NCBI GenBank assembly: GCA_015489095.1
Contig: WFMN01000120.1
Location: forward strand, 1 to 12,889
Direction of reading: 5' to 3'
Source: Mariprofundaceae bacterium
GTDB taxonomy: Bacteria; Pseudomonadota; Zetaproteobacteria; Mariprofundales; J009
Length of the DNA stretch: 12,889 nt
Shown one piece after another: positions 1 to 7,380 of this stretch (position 1 is its first letter; each line of letters starts with the position of its first letter). Made by a program: the position numbers and the translations under genes. A model generated the notes under the pieces. That model had not been told where the DNA came from. It saw only the letters and a list, made by a program, of their open reading frames with translations, and made no database searches.

Positions 1-348
1 CAGCTCTTCACCATCACCAACATGCCGATCCGGCGCTTCGGCAGCACGCTGCTGTCACAAGGCACCTTCGCGCAGTACATGCAGACCCTGCATGGCGCCT
101 ACCAGACCGCCAATCTGGAGACGGTGATGTGCCGCAACCTGCTCAGCATCGACTGGCAGGGGATGGTGTACGACTGCGATTTCAATCAGATGCTTGGTCT
201 GCCGGCGGGAGTGGGCAACGGGCGCAACATCCATCTGTCGCAGGTCGATTGCGCCGCCCTTGAGGGGAGCCCGATCCGGGTGATGGACCACTGCTTCGGC
301 TGCACCGCAGGCCAAGGGTCGAGCTGCGGCGGCGCGCTGGGCAATTGA
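1..348 (+). CDS. arsS: ArsS-type radical SAM protein, C-terminal part (5' end outside window)
   Basis: The frame is open from base 1 and ends in TGA at 346-348, giving the last 115 residues. It carries the Cys-rich C-terminal signature of the ArsS-like family: a CDFNQM motif near residue 59, a single Cys in the preceding MCRNL segment, and an HCFGCTAG...SSCGG tail. In this family the N-terminal part, not seen here, binds the radical SAM 4Fe-4S cluster, and the C-terminal cysteines are thought to hold further metal centres. Members are linked to arsenosugar biosynthesis, and some carry selenocysteine. All key positions here are ordinary Cys codons. The next gene overlaps by four bases, so the two are probably one transcription unit. 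Family placement is firm. The arsenic substrate is inferred from the family name only, because no other ars gene is in view. Confidence 0.85.
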   Translation, partial: QLFTITNMPIRRFGSTLLSQGTFAQYMQTLHGAYQTANLETVMCRNLLSIDWQGMVYDCDFNQMLGLPAGVGNGRNIHLSQVDCAALEGSPIRVMDHCFGCTAGQGSSCGGALGN

Positions 349-722
349 TCGCCCTCATCGCGCTGCTCGATGCGCAGCGCCGGGTACTGCTGCTCAAGCG
401 GCCGCCGGAAGTCCACTGCGGCGGCTTCTGGTCGCTTCCCGGCGGCAAACAGCGGGAAGGCGAAACGCCGCTCGCCTGCGCGCGGCGCGAACTGCTGGAG
501 GAGACCGGCATCTGCGGCCGCAACTGGCGGCAGTGCCACGAATGGCGCTACCGCTACCCCGACCGCACCCTCTATTTCACCCTGTTCCTAGCGGAGTGCG
601 AGGACGACCCGCCGCTGTGCTCAGAATCCCCGTTTCGCTGGCAGCCCATCGCCACCCTGCGCGGCGAGGAGATGCCCCCCGCCAACCGCGAAATCCTGCC
701 GCTCCAGCGCTGGCTGCAATAA
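345..722 (+). CDS. MutT-like Nudix hydrolase
   Basis: This is a 125-residue single-domain Nudix protein, close to the usual 125-135 residues of MutT-type enzymes. The Nudix box GX5EX7REUXEEXGU is perfect at residues 34-56 (G34, E40, R48-E49, E52-E53, G55), so the Mg-binding glutamates are intact. The family hydrolyses nucleoside diphosphates linked to another moiety. MutT itself removes 8-oxo-dGTP, but substrate cannot be read from the sequence. The chosen start is TTG at 345, which overlaps the TGA of the upstream radical SAM gene as TTGA. This implies translational coupling. No ATG in this frame lies upstream of the Nudix box, and the N-terminal beta strand (IALIALLDAQRRVLLLKR) needs this early start. 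The stop is followed by a palindromic repeat separating it from the convergent flgE. Confidence 0.88.
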   Translation: MIALIALLDAQRRVLLLKRPPEVHCGGFWSLPGGKQREGETPLACARRELLEETGICGRNWRQCHEWRYRYPDRTLYFTLFLAECEDDPPLCSESPFRWQPIATLRGEEMPPANREILPLQRWLQ

Positions 723-738
723 GCCAAAGCAAACAGCT

Positions 739-809
739 GTAGGAGCGGTCTCCGACCGCGAATCGCCCCCGACCGCGACCAGATTCGGGGAAAGGATTCC
801 CCTCCTACA
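739..809. repeat. 71-bp palindromic intergenic repeat (TGTAGGAG ends)
   Basis: The outer inverted ends TGTAGGAG (739-746) and CTCCTACA (802-809) enclose two perfect hairpins. The first is GCGGTC/GACCGC at 746-760 with loop TCC, and the second is GGGGAA/TTCCCC at 787-802 with loop AGGA. This two-hairpin plan resembles the GTAGGAG-type REP-like elements that are scattered in many proteobacterial genomes (family assignment from general knowledge, not a search). It fills the gap between the convergent Nudix and flgE genes and could help end transcription from both sides, although neither hairpin is followed by a clear T run. Confidence 0.75.
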
Positions 810-842
810 AGGATCCATCATGGGATGAGATGAATAGTGATA

Positions 843-2873
843 TTACCGTTTCAACTGCATGAGCGATGAAAGCATCTGATCGGTGGTGGTGATGGTCTTC
901 GAGTTGGCCTCGTAACCGCGCTGCACCACGATCAGCTTCACGAATTCGCCGGCCAGATCCACATTGGACTGCTCCAGACCGAATGGCGAGATCGACCCCA
1001 TGCCACCGTTGCTCGGTTTCTCCATCACCGGCGAACCGGAGGCGATGGTCTCCTTCTGCAGGTTGTTGCCGACATGGGAGAGCACCTGCGCGTTGGGGAA
1101 GTTGGCCAGCGCCACCTGAAACAGCGGACGGCGCTGCCCGTTGGTGAAGACACCGTAGATCACCCCTGTGGAGTCGGTTTCCAGCTTGTCCAAAAAGCCG
1201 GAGGTGAAGCCGTCGCGGGTCATCTGACGGGTGGCAAACGATCCCGCCATCTGCACCACGCCATCCAGACCCTTACCGCCGGTAGTCCCCTGGGCATCGA
1301 CCGTCGTTGCCGAACCCATGTTGAAGTTAATCTGACTCGAGTTGGCGCCATTCCACGGCAAGGTGATCCGAGGAGAGAACTCCCGAACGAGAGCGCCGTT
1401 GGCATCAAACACCAGCGACTGCGGACCCGATCCGGTAATGCCGGTTGTTGCGGTAGTGGTAATCGGCGGGTTGTTGACCAAGCCCGCGCCGAGCGTGGTT
1501 GCTGCCGCAACGGTAATATCCGTCGTACCAACAACGGTATAGATCCCCTTCGTTGTCATGGTCGCATTGCTATTCTTGACCGCAGTAGAAAGCTTGGTGT
1601 TCGCGCTCCAAGTAATAGCGGTCGCATTGACAACCCCGTTTTCGTCCTGCAACGAACCCGCGGGAAATGTGATGGCCGTTGAACCCACCGCCGTCAGTGA
1701 GTCCGCGGAGAGGGTGGCGCCAACCGTGTTCCCTGAGGGGCCATTTTGGGCATAAAGCTTCGTCGGCAGGGTGCCGTTGGCGATAGTGGTGGTCGCATTG
1801 GCGATTGAATTATGCCCCGGGAGATAAATCGTCCCCGCTGAAACGGTGGTTTGGGCAGCCGTGGAGGGGGTCACGGCATTATTCAGGGTGAACAGACCGG
1901 AAGTGGAAAGCGACCCCACATTTGCCTGTGACGCCACCGAGGCGAGCGTTTGCCCCGCGGTCCAAGTGATCGCCGCGATATTCGTGGTACCGAACTCGTC
2001 GGTAATCCCCCCCTTGGGGATGGTAATGGTTTGATTGGTCACCGTGTCGGAGCTCAGCACCGTGTTCTTCGGCAGCACCGTGCCGGTGGGAATCGTCGGG
2101 GTATTGATATCATAGATCCCACCACCGATCTCCACCGGTGTTGTCGGGGTGGATGAGCTGGCGCCCTTCAGCTCGTTCCCGGCAACCGCGGCGTGCCAAT
2201 CCCACACCGTCTGGCCGTTGGCATCCAGACCCTGCTTGACAAAGTAGAGGCTGACCGAGTGGGTGGCGCCAAGCGAGTCGAACACATTCACATCCGCCTT
2301 ATAGTTGTAGGTAGTGGCATCGTTGGGATTGAAAACCGATCCGGGCTTCACCGCGTTGGAATCGATCGAAACCCCGACATCCACCTTGGTGGTTGCGGAT
2401 GCTTGCGATGCCAGATTGGCGAAGGTGATATCGCCGACATTGCCCGTCGCCGCCGCGGTGGTATCGGTCTTCCACCCCTGCACCACAAAGCCCTGACCAT
2501 CGATCAGGTTGAAGTTTTTATCGAGGAAGAAGGCGCCGGCACGGGTGTAGAAGGTCTGCCCGCTGGCGGGATCCTTCAGCGCAAACATCCCGCGCCCGTT
2601 GATCGCCATGTCGGTGGCGTTGGTGGTACTTTGGATGCTGCCCTGTTGCGAATCGCGGGTGATCTGGGCGATGCGGACACCGTTGCCCACCTGATTGGCG
2701 ATGTTGGATCGCGACACATTCACCGTCTGCGACAGCACATCGGAAAAGACCACATTCTGCGCCTTGAAACCGAGCGAGTTCACATTGGCGATGTTATCAC
2801 CGATCACGCGAACCGCCTCACCGAATGATGACAGGCCACTGGCGCCTGTGAACAATGCATTGTAAATACCCAT
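843..2873 (-). CDS. flgE: Flagellar hook protein FlgE, enlarged
   Basis: FlgE polymerises into the extracellular hook joining the flagellar rod to the filament. The protein has 676 residues, whereas most FlgE proteins have about 400-450. The N-terminal rod/hook motif (ASGLSSFGEAVRVIGDNIAN, residues 11-30) and the C-terminal helix (LAGEFVKLIVVQRGYEANSK, about 640-659, ending in LMQLKR) are typical and form the conserved D0 core. Residues about 90-235 and 480-630 read as normal hook domains. The extra length lies at about 260-470 and consists of two related Thr/Ala/Asn-rich modules. There is no signal peptide, as expected for type III export. AGGAGGA (2878-2884) sits four bases before the ATG. 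fliK ends 26 bp upstream on the same strand, so they are probably cotranscribed. flgD is not next to it. Confidence in identity is high. Confidence 0.95.
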   Translation of the reverse strand: MGIYNALFTGASGLSSFGEAVRVIGDNIANVNSLGFKAQNVVFSDVLSQTVNVSRSNIANQVGNGVRIAQITRDSQQGSIQSTTNATDMAINGRGMFALKDPASGQTFYTRAGAFFLDKNFNLIDGQGFVVQGWKTDTTAAATGNVGDITFANLASQASATTKVDVGVSIDSNAVKPGSVFNPNDATTYNYKADVNVFDSLGATHSVSLYFVKQGLDANGQTVWDWHAAVAGNELKGASSSTPTTPVEIGGGIYDINTPTIPTGTVLPKNTVLSSDTVTNQTITIPKGGITDEFGTTNIAAITWTAGQTLASVASQANVGSLSTSGLFTLNNAVTPSTAAQTTVSAGTIYLPGHNSIANATTTIANGTLPTKLYAQNGPSGNTVGATLSADSLTAVGSTAITFPAGSLQDENGVVNATAITWSANTKLSTAVKNSNATMTTKGIYTVVGTTDITVAAATTLGAGLVNNPPITTTATTGITGSGPQSLVFDANGALVREFSPRITLPWNGANSSQINFNMGSATTVDAQGTTGGKGLDGVVQMAGSFATRQMTRDGFTSGFLDKLETDSTGVIYGVFTNGQRRPLFQVALANFPNAQVLSHVGNNLQKETIASGSPVMEKPSNGGMGSISPFGLEQSNVDLAGEFVKLIVVQRGYEANSKTITTTDQMLSSLMQLKR
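1476..2057 (-). repeat. Two related modules inside flgE (hook-domain insertion)
   Basis: Residues about 273-352 and 388-466 of FlgE share a pattern: LSxD...T, then IT(I/F)PxG, then (T/Q)DExG..N, then AITWxA, then TxG(F/Y)T and a Thr/Val/Ala-rich strand ending. The similarity is visible at protein level but diverged at DNA level. The segment uses more A/T and more ACC/GTT-like codons than the translation operon. It lies in the variable outer part of the hook protein and is probably surface exposed. The module boundaries are approximate. Confidence 0.6.
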
Positions 2874-2899
2874 CGTATCCTCCTAAGAAATTACTGAAG

Positions 2900-4714
2900 T
2901 TATGCTAAAATACTGAGCCGGCCCGCGGCTGCCCTGTTGGTTCCCACCGCATCGGGTGGCAGGGTGCTCTCGACCTGCACCCGGTCGGATTCGATGCGAA
3001 AGCCGCCGCGCTGGGAGCGGGCGAACGGCGAGCCGCCGTCACTGCCTTGACCCTGCCGCCCATGCGAGCTGAGATTCATCGAGAAACTGCCCAGATCGAG
3101 CCCCTGCTGCGCCAGTGCGCTGCGCAACTGCCCCATGTTCTGATCGAGCGCCGCCCTACCCGCGGCGTTGTCCACCGTGATATGCACCTGCACCTGCTTG
3201 GCGGCGTCCGACTGAATCGAGACGCTCACCTTGCCCAGATGCGCCGGCTCCAACTGTAGATCGAGCCGAACCGAGCCATCCGCCGCCGCTTTGCCGATCT
3301 GCAACATGGCGTCGGCCGGCTTCCAAGTAGTAGCGCTCTTGTATCCCAGCTGGGTGGCAAACTCCGCGCCACGCGCGGTGGAGCGCCCATCGGCGCGCAG
3401 ATCGCCCAAGAGGCCGTCGAAACCGCCCTGCGCGGAGCGATCCCCCTGCTGTTGCGCGCCGTGATCGCCGCCGCTCTGCGGCCGGGCGCCCTGTGCTGTC
3501 GTTGGCTGTTGCGCGCCGGCCTTGGCACCCGCCGCGTCGGCGTTGGTCGCTGTGTGCAGCGACCCGTGCGAGCGCAGCATCGATTCGGCCACACCATCAT
3601 CCTGTGCCGCGGGATCCCTCTTGGACTTGGCGATGGTGACCAGCTTGGGCTTGGCCAACCGCGCCTCGTCCGCCCCATGGCCGCCGGATGGATTCCCACC
3701 TTCACGCACCGCATCGCTCTGCGCGGTGGTTGCGGATGGGGTTGACGATGGAGTGACCCTCTTCCCGCGCTCGGCAGGATGCGCCGCTTCTGGTACCGGG
3801 GCGGCATGGCCGGCAACGGTTTGGGCTTGACCGGCAACAGCCTGCCCCGTGGCAGTCTGATTCGCCGCGGCATGATCAGCAGCCACCTTGCTGGCATCCC
3901 TCTTATCCGAGGCCGCCTGACCGGCAGCCACCTTGCCAGCCGCACGCTTGGCCGCCGCCACTTGACCGGCGACAACCTTATCCACGCCCCCCTTGCCGGA
4001 GGCCGCCTTCTCGTCACCCGCCGCTCCCGCAATGGCTTTCCCTTTCGCCGACGGCTTTTTCCCGAGCAGACCATCGTGATCGCCATCGTTGGCACCGGCA
4101 TCCGCCTGTTTGTGCAACCCGCCTTTGGTCAGCGGTTTCTGCTCCACCTGCACACCGGCGGCGACCAGCGCCACCTGCAGCGACGAGCCATCTTCCTGTT
4201 TGGTTGTTGGTGATTGCTGGGCGCCTGCCTTATCGCCCTGATCTCCTTCGCTCGACATCGCCTTCAGCGCGGCAACGATCTTCGCGATCTGCTTCACCGT
4301 CGCATCGGCCGCTTTGACATCGGTAAAGACCTTGCCGACCTCGCCATCCTTGCCCTGCGGCTGTTGCCCCAGCAGCTGCTGAGCCAGCGCCTGCTTCAGC
4401 GCCGACAGCGCCTCGGGCGAAAGCCCCTTGAGCAGTTTCACATCGGAGGCGCGATCCCCCTTACCCAGCTTGGTCAACACCTGCGCGATCTCGCCGCCAT
4501 GCTTGCCCTGTAGCAGCGACGCCAGCAGATCGCCGCCGGCCTGCGCCTTGCCATCGGCCGTGGTGCCGAGCGCACCCGCCTTGAGGTGCTGCTGCAGGAT
4601 CTGCATCAGCATGGCGAACAGCCCGCCCTGCTTTCCCTGCCCTTGCGTGACACCGCTGGCACCGGATCCGGCAGCAAGACCCGCAGCGGCTGTGGTTGGT
4701 TGCGTATTCATCAT
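2900..4714 (-). CDS. fliK: Flagellar hook-length control protein FliK
   Basis: FliK is exported during hook assembly. It measures hook length and switches the export gate from hook to filament substrates. The 604-residue protein has the usual three parts. The N-terminus (about 1-150) is Gln/Gly/Leu-rich. A long low-complexity linker at about 190-440 is rich in Ala, Lys, Gly and Gln, with loose reiterations such as VAGQVAAAKRAAGKVAAGQ. The C-terminal Flg_hook switch domain at about 478-550 holds the diagnostic LDLQLEPAHLGKVSVSI motif and is followed by a helical ALDQNMGQLRSALAQQGLDL segment. The start is one of two adjacent ATG codons (4714 or 4711). No good Shine-Dalgarno sequence precedes them. 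The upstream ATG at 4745 is in another frame. flgE follows after 26 bp. Confidence 0.92.
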   Translation of the reverse strand: MMNTQPTTAAAGLAAGSGASGVTQGQGKQGGLFAMLMQILQQHLKAGALGTTADGKAQAGGDLLASLLQGKHGGEIAQVLTKLGKGDRASDVKLLKGLSPEALSALKQALAQQLLGQQPQGKDGEVGKVFTDVKAADATVKQIAKIVAALKAMSSEGDQGDKAGAQQSPTTKQEDGSSLQVALVAAGVQVEQKPLTKGGLHKQADAGANDGDHDGLLGKKPSAKGKAIAGAAGDEKAASGKGGVDKVVAGQVAAAKRAAGKVAAGQAASDKRDASKVAADHAAANQTATGQAVAGQAQTVAGHAAPVPEAAHPAERGKRVTPSSTPSATTAQSDAVREGGNPSGGHGADEARLAKPKLVTIAKSKRDPAAQDDGVAESMLRSHGSLHTATNADAAGAKAGAQQPTTAQGARPQSGGDHGAQQQGDRSAQGGFDGLLGDLRADGRSTARGAEFATQLGYKSATTWKPADAMLQIGKAAADGSVRLDLQLEPAHLGKVSVSIQSDAAKQVQVHITVDNAAGRAALDQNMGQLRSALAQQGLDLGSFSMNLSSHGRQGQGSDGGSPFARSQRGGFRIESDRVQVESTLPPDAVGTNRAAAGRLSILA

Positions 4715-4725
4715 GCCAGCCGTGG

Positions 4726-4742
4726 AGCATGCACGATGCCAA
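4726..4742 (-). promoter_or_regulatory. Possible sigma-54 promoter before fliK
   Basis: The minus strand reads TTGGCATCGTGCATGCT, with GG (4740-4739) and GC (4728-4727) exactly 10 bases apart. Nine of the twelve scored sigma-54 consensus bases match. The predicted start site is about one base before the fliK ATG, so the transcript would be leaderless. That agrees with the missing Shine-Dalgarno sequence but is unusual. Hook genes are sigma-54 dependent in several flagellar systems. This is a low-confidence call. Confidence 0.25.
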
Positions 4743-4805
4743 CATGCAACCTATTGTTTTTATTTATGTTTAATTAGGCGTAAAGCTTTCCCTTGGCAAG
4801 AAGTG

Positions 4806-4836
4806 CCGGCCGAAAGCGGAAATTTCTTCCGGCCGG
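4806..4836. repeat. Extra GC-rich hairpin attached to repeat copy A
   Basis: CCGGCCG (4806-4812) pairs with CGGCCGG (4830-4836), with partial inner pairing of AAG and CTT. It directly abuts the first hairpin of the 146-bp repeat, but the corresponding flank of the inverted copy (beyond 12082) does not carry it. It may be a separate structure in the fliK upstream region. Confidence 0.5.
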
Positions 4837-4838
4837 AT

Positions 4839-4984
4839 GATGACTTCGCAAAAAGTCATCATCGCGGCCACGGACGGCCGCGCAAATCAATGGCTTGCGA
4901 AGCAAGTCGTTGATTTGTAAGGAAGGTGAAAATCGCATTTTTCGCCTTCCGTCAAGCAAAAAGTCCATGGACGGACTTTTTGCG
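4839..4984 (+). repeat. 146-bp multi-hairpin dispersed repeat, copy A
   Basis: This lies in the 305-bp gap between pheT and fliK. Five stem-loops stand nearly end to end. H1 (4836-4863) has an 11-bp stem. H2 is CGCGGCC/GGCCGCG (4863-4882). H3 (4883-4917) has a 16-bp stem, CAAATCAATGGCTTGC, with loop GAA and G:T pairs. H4 (4921-4950) has a 12-bp stem. H5 is GCAAAAAGTCC/GGACTTTTTGC (4956-4983). The element has inverted CGCAAAAAGTC ends at 4847-4857 and 4974-4984, resembling terminal inverted repeats. H5 begins 36 bp after the pheT stop and, with its A and T runs, could act as a bidirectional terminator. A second copy lies inverted at 11937-12082 (136 of 146 identical, no gap). No transposase is near, so a non-autonomous (MITE-like) or REP-like nature is inferred. 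Confidence 0.85.
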
Positions 4985-5019
4985 ATCTGCTCAGACTATC
5001 GGCAACGCCCGCTGGCGCT

Positions 5020-7380
5020 TTAGCGCTGCACCGCCCCGAACCGTTTCTGCAACGCCGCCACCACCGAGGCCATCACCCGATCGGCATCCTCTTGGGTGAG
5101 CGTCCGTTTGGCATCGCGCAGCACACAGCGAATCCCAAGGCTGACATGGCCATCGGCCACCCCCTCGCCGGCAAAGCGGTCGAAGATGCGGCACTGCTCC
5201 AGCAGCTTGCCTCCGGCCCTTGTTGCCGCCTGCACCACCTCCGCCGCCGTTACCTTGGCCGAGAAGAGCAGCACCACATCACGGGTAATCGCCGGGAACT
5301 CCGGTAACGGCGCAAAACGCACCGCCTTACCCCGTGACGGCAGCAGATCGGTGGCGATCTCCGCCACAAACAGCGGCGTATCCACCTGAAACCGCGCCGC
5401 CACCGCGAGGCGCACCCGACCGATCACGCCTACGGCACTCTTCCCCACCAACAGACGCGCGCTCTGTCCCGGTTGCAACCCCTCAATGGCATCGTCGGCC
5501 ACAAACCGCGCCGACACACCGCGCCGCAGCAGCCACTGCTCCACCGCCCCCTTGATATCGCGGAACTGCGCCATCCGCGCCGGAGCGTACCACTCGGCCT
5601 GTGCGATCTCGCCCGCCAGCAGCCAGCCCATCAGCGCCGTCTCTTGGTAATCCCCGTCATCGGAACGAACATAGCCCCGCCCCTGCTCCACCAGCGCCAC
5701 ACCCGCCTGCTGGCGATTGAGGTTGTACTGCGCCGAGGCCATGAGCCCCGGCAGCAGGCTGCGGCGCATCACCGCCATCGCGCTGGAGATCGGGTTGGCC
5801 AGCACCACATCGGCGCCATCATCGGCGACAAACAGTCGCTGTTCCTCGGCGCTGATAAAGGCGTAGTTCACCACCTGCACGAAGCCGCCGTTTACCGCCT
5901 GCCGCACGGCGTGATCCCGCGCCGGCAGCGCGCTCGCCTCCTGCTGCGGCATGGCAAACGGAATGGCGTCGTAGCCGATGATGCGGGCGTACTCCTCCGA
6001 TAGATCCTCGGCGATGGTCACATCGTGGCGAAAGGCGGGGGCGGTCACCTTGAGCTGCTCGGCACCGCGTTCGATGGCAAACCCCATGCGGCGCAGCACC
6101 GCGTCCTGCGCGGCGTCGATCTCCACCCCCAGCCGCGCACGGATCGCGGCGAGCGGGATGGTGATCGGCGCCCGCCGCGCCACCCTATCGACGGAGCCGG
6201 ACACCACCTGCGCGGAGGCCTCGCCACCGAACAGATCGAGGATCATCGCCGTCGCCCGTTCCATCACCGCCTGCACCAGCAGCGGATCCACCCCGCGCTC
6301 GAAGCGCATCGAGGCCTCGGAGACGATCCCCAGCCGCCGCCGACTGCGGCTGATGCCCGCCGGCTGAAAATAGGCCGACTCCAGCAGCAGTTCGGTCGTT
6401 TCCGCGGTCACGCCGGAAGCCTCGGAGCCGATAATCCCCGCCAGCGCCAACACCCCGTTGCCATCGGCGATCACCAGATCCTCTTCGGCCAGGGGGTAGT
6501 CATGGACATCCAGCGCCGCGATCGTTTCGCCCGCGGATGCTTGGCGCACCGCCACCGAACCGGAGATCTTGGCCGCATCAAAGGCGTGCATCGGCTGACC
6601 CGTCTCCAGCATCAGGTAATTGAGCACATCCACCACGCCGTTGACCGGCCGCAGCCCCGCCGCGCGTAACCGCGCCTGCAGCCACGCCGGCGCATCAGCA
6701 ACCCGCACCCCAATGATCCGCCGCGCCACATAGCAGGGGCAGGCGCCATCCGCACTACGCTCCACCACGGGGGCAGCCACGGCCGCCGTTGGCGTCACCA
6801 CAGCCTGCGGCAACGGGGCGAGATCGAGCCCGCGATCGGCGGCCAGTTCACGCGCCAGCCCATACACACTCATGCAATCGCCGCGATTGGGGGTGATGGA
6901 GAGATCGAAGATCGCCTCCTCCAACTGCAGATAGTCGCCCATCGACTGCCCGATCGGGGCATCCTCCGGCAGAATCAGCAGCCCGTCGGCATCATCCGCC
7001 AGCCCCAGCTCCTTCTCGGAACAGCACATGCCAACGCTTGCTTCCCCGCGAATCTTCCCCTTTTTGATCACCATGCCGCCGGGCAGCGTGGCGCCGACGG
7101 TGGCCACCGCCACCTTGTCGCCCACCCCCATGTTGCGCGCGCCACAGACAATGGAAAGCGGCGCCTCCTCGCCGATATCGACCGTCAGCAGGTGGAGCCG
7201 ATCGGCGTTGGGGTGCCCCTCCATGGTGAGGATCTTGCCGATCCGCACCTTGGCAAAATCGGCACGGGGCGTTTCCACCCCCTCCACCTCATGGCCGAGG
7301 CGCACCAAGTGGTCGGCAATGTCGGCCATCGGGGCATCGATCGCCACAAACTCCCGCAACCAAGCATAGGGTAGTCTCAT
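5020..7380 (-). CDS. pheT: Phenylalanyl-tRNA synthetase beta subunit
   Basis: This is the large subunit of the cytoplasmic (alpha-beta)2 PheRS, which charges tRNA-Phe. Its 786 residues match the usual 780-800. Domains in order: an EMAP-II-like tRNA-binding domain (about 39-150, with GHPNADRLHLLTVD), the B3/B4 editing module (about 210-390, with GQPMHAFDAAKI and SEASMRFERGVDP), the B5 domain (about 405-475), the catalytic-like core, and the C-terminal anticodon-binding FDX-ACB fold (about 693-786, FAPLPEFPAITRDVVLLF). The ATG overlaps the pheS stop as ATGA, implying translational coupling and balanced subunit synthesis. It is the last gene of the operon here. ihfA, which often follows pheT in Gammaproteobacteria, is absent, and a repeat with terminator-like hairpins comes next. 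Confidence 0.97.
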   Translation of the reverse strand: MRLPYAWLREFVAIDAPMADIADHLVRLGHEVEGVETPRADFAKVRIGKILTMEGHPNADRLHLLTVDIGEEAPLSIVCGARNMGVGDKVAVATVGATLPGGMVIKKGKIRGEASVGMCCSEKELGLADDADGLLILPEDAPIGQSMGDYLQLEEAIFDLSITPNRGDCMSVYGLARELAADRGLDLAPLPQAVVTPTAAVAAPVVERSADGACPCYVARRIIGVRVADAPAWLQARLRAAGLRPVNGVVDVLNYLMLETGQPMHAFDAAKISGSVAVRQASAGETIAALDVHDYPLAEEDLVIADGNGVLALAGIIGSEASGVTAETTELLLESAYFQPAGISRSRRRLGIVSEASMRFERGVDPLLVQAVMERATAMILDLFGGEASAQVVSGSVDRVARRAPITIPLAAIRARLGVEIDAAQDAVLRRMGFAIERGAEQLKVTAPAFRHDVTIAEDLSEEYARIIGYDAIPFAMPQQEASALPARDHAVRQAVNGGFVQVVNYAFISAEEQRLFVADDGADVVLANPISSAMAVMRRSLLPGLMASAQYNLNRQQAGVALVEQGRGYVRSDDGDYQETALMGWLLAGEIAQAEWYAPARMAQFRDIKGAVEQWLLRRGVSARFVADDAIEGLQPGQSARLLVGKSAVGVIGRVRLAVAARFQVDTPLFVAEIATDLLPSRGKAVRFAPLPEFPAITRDVVLLFSAKVTAAEVVQAATRAGGKLLEQCRIFDRFAGEGVADGHVSLGIRCVLRDAKRTLTQEDADRVMASVVAALQKRFGAVQR

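Noticed and set aside
3226..4101. 291-residue minus-strand frame inside fliK
   Set aside because: It is a shifted reading of the Ala-rich, GC-rich FliK linker, made of Arg/Pro-rich sequence with no domain.
4774..4968. 64-residue frame in the pheT-fliK gap as a gene
   Set aside because: It lies almost wholly in the dispersed repeat, has no ribosome-binding site seen before 4968, and copy B lacks the ATG (GTG there). It is kept only as a low-weight observation.
4715..5019. ihfA downstream of pheT
   Set aside because: The gap is only 305 bp, filled by the repeat, and no IHF/HU-like frame is present on either strand.
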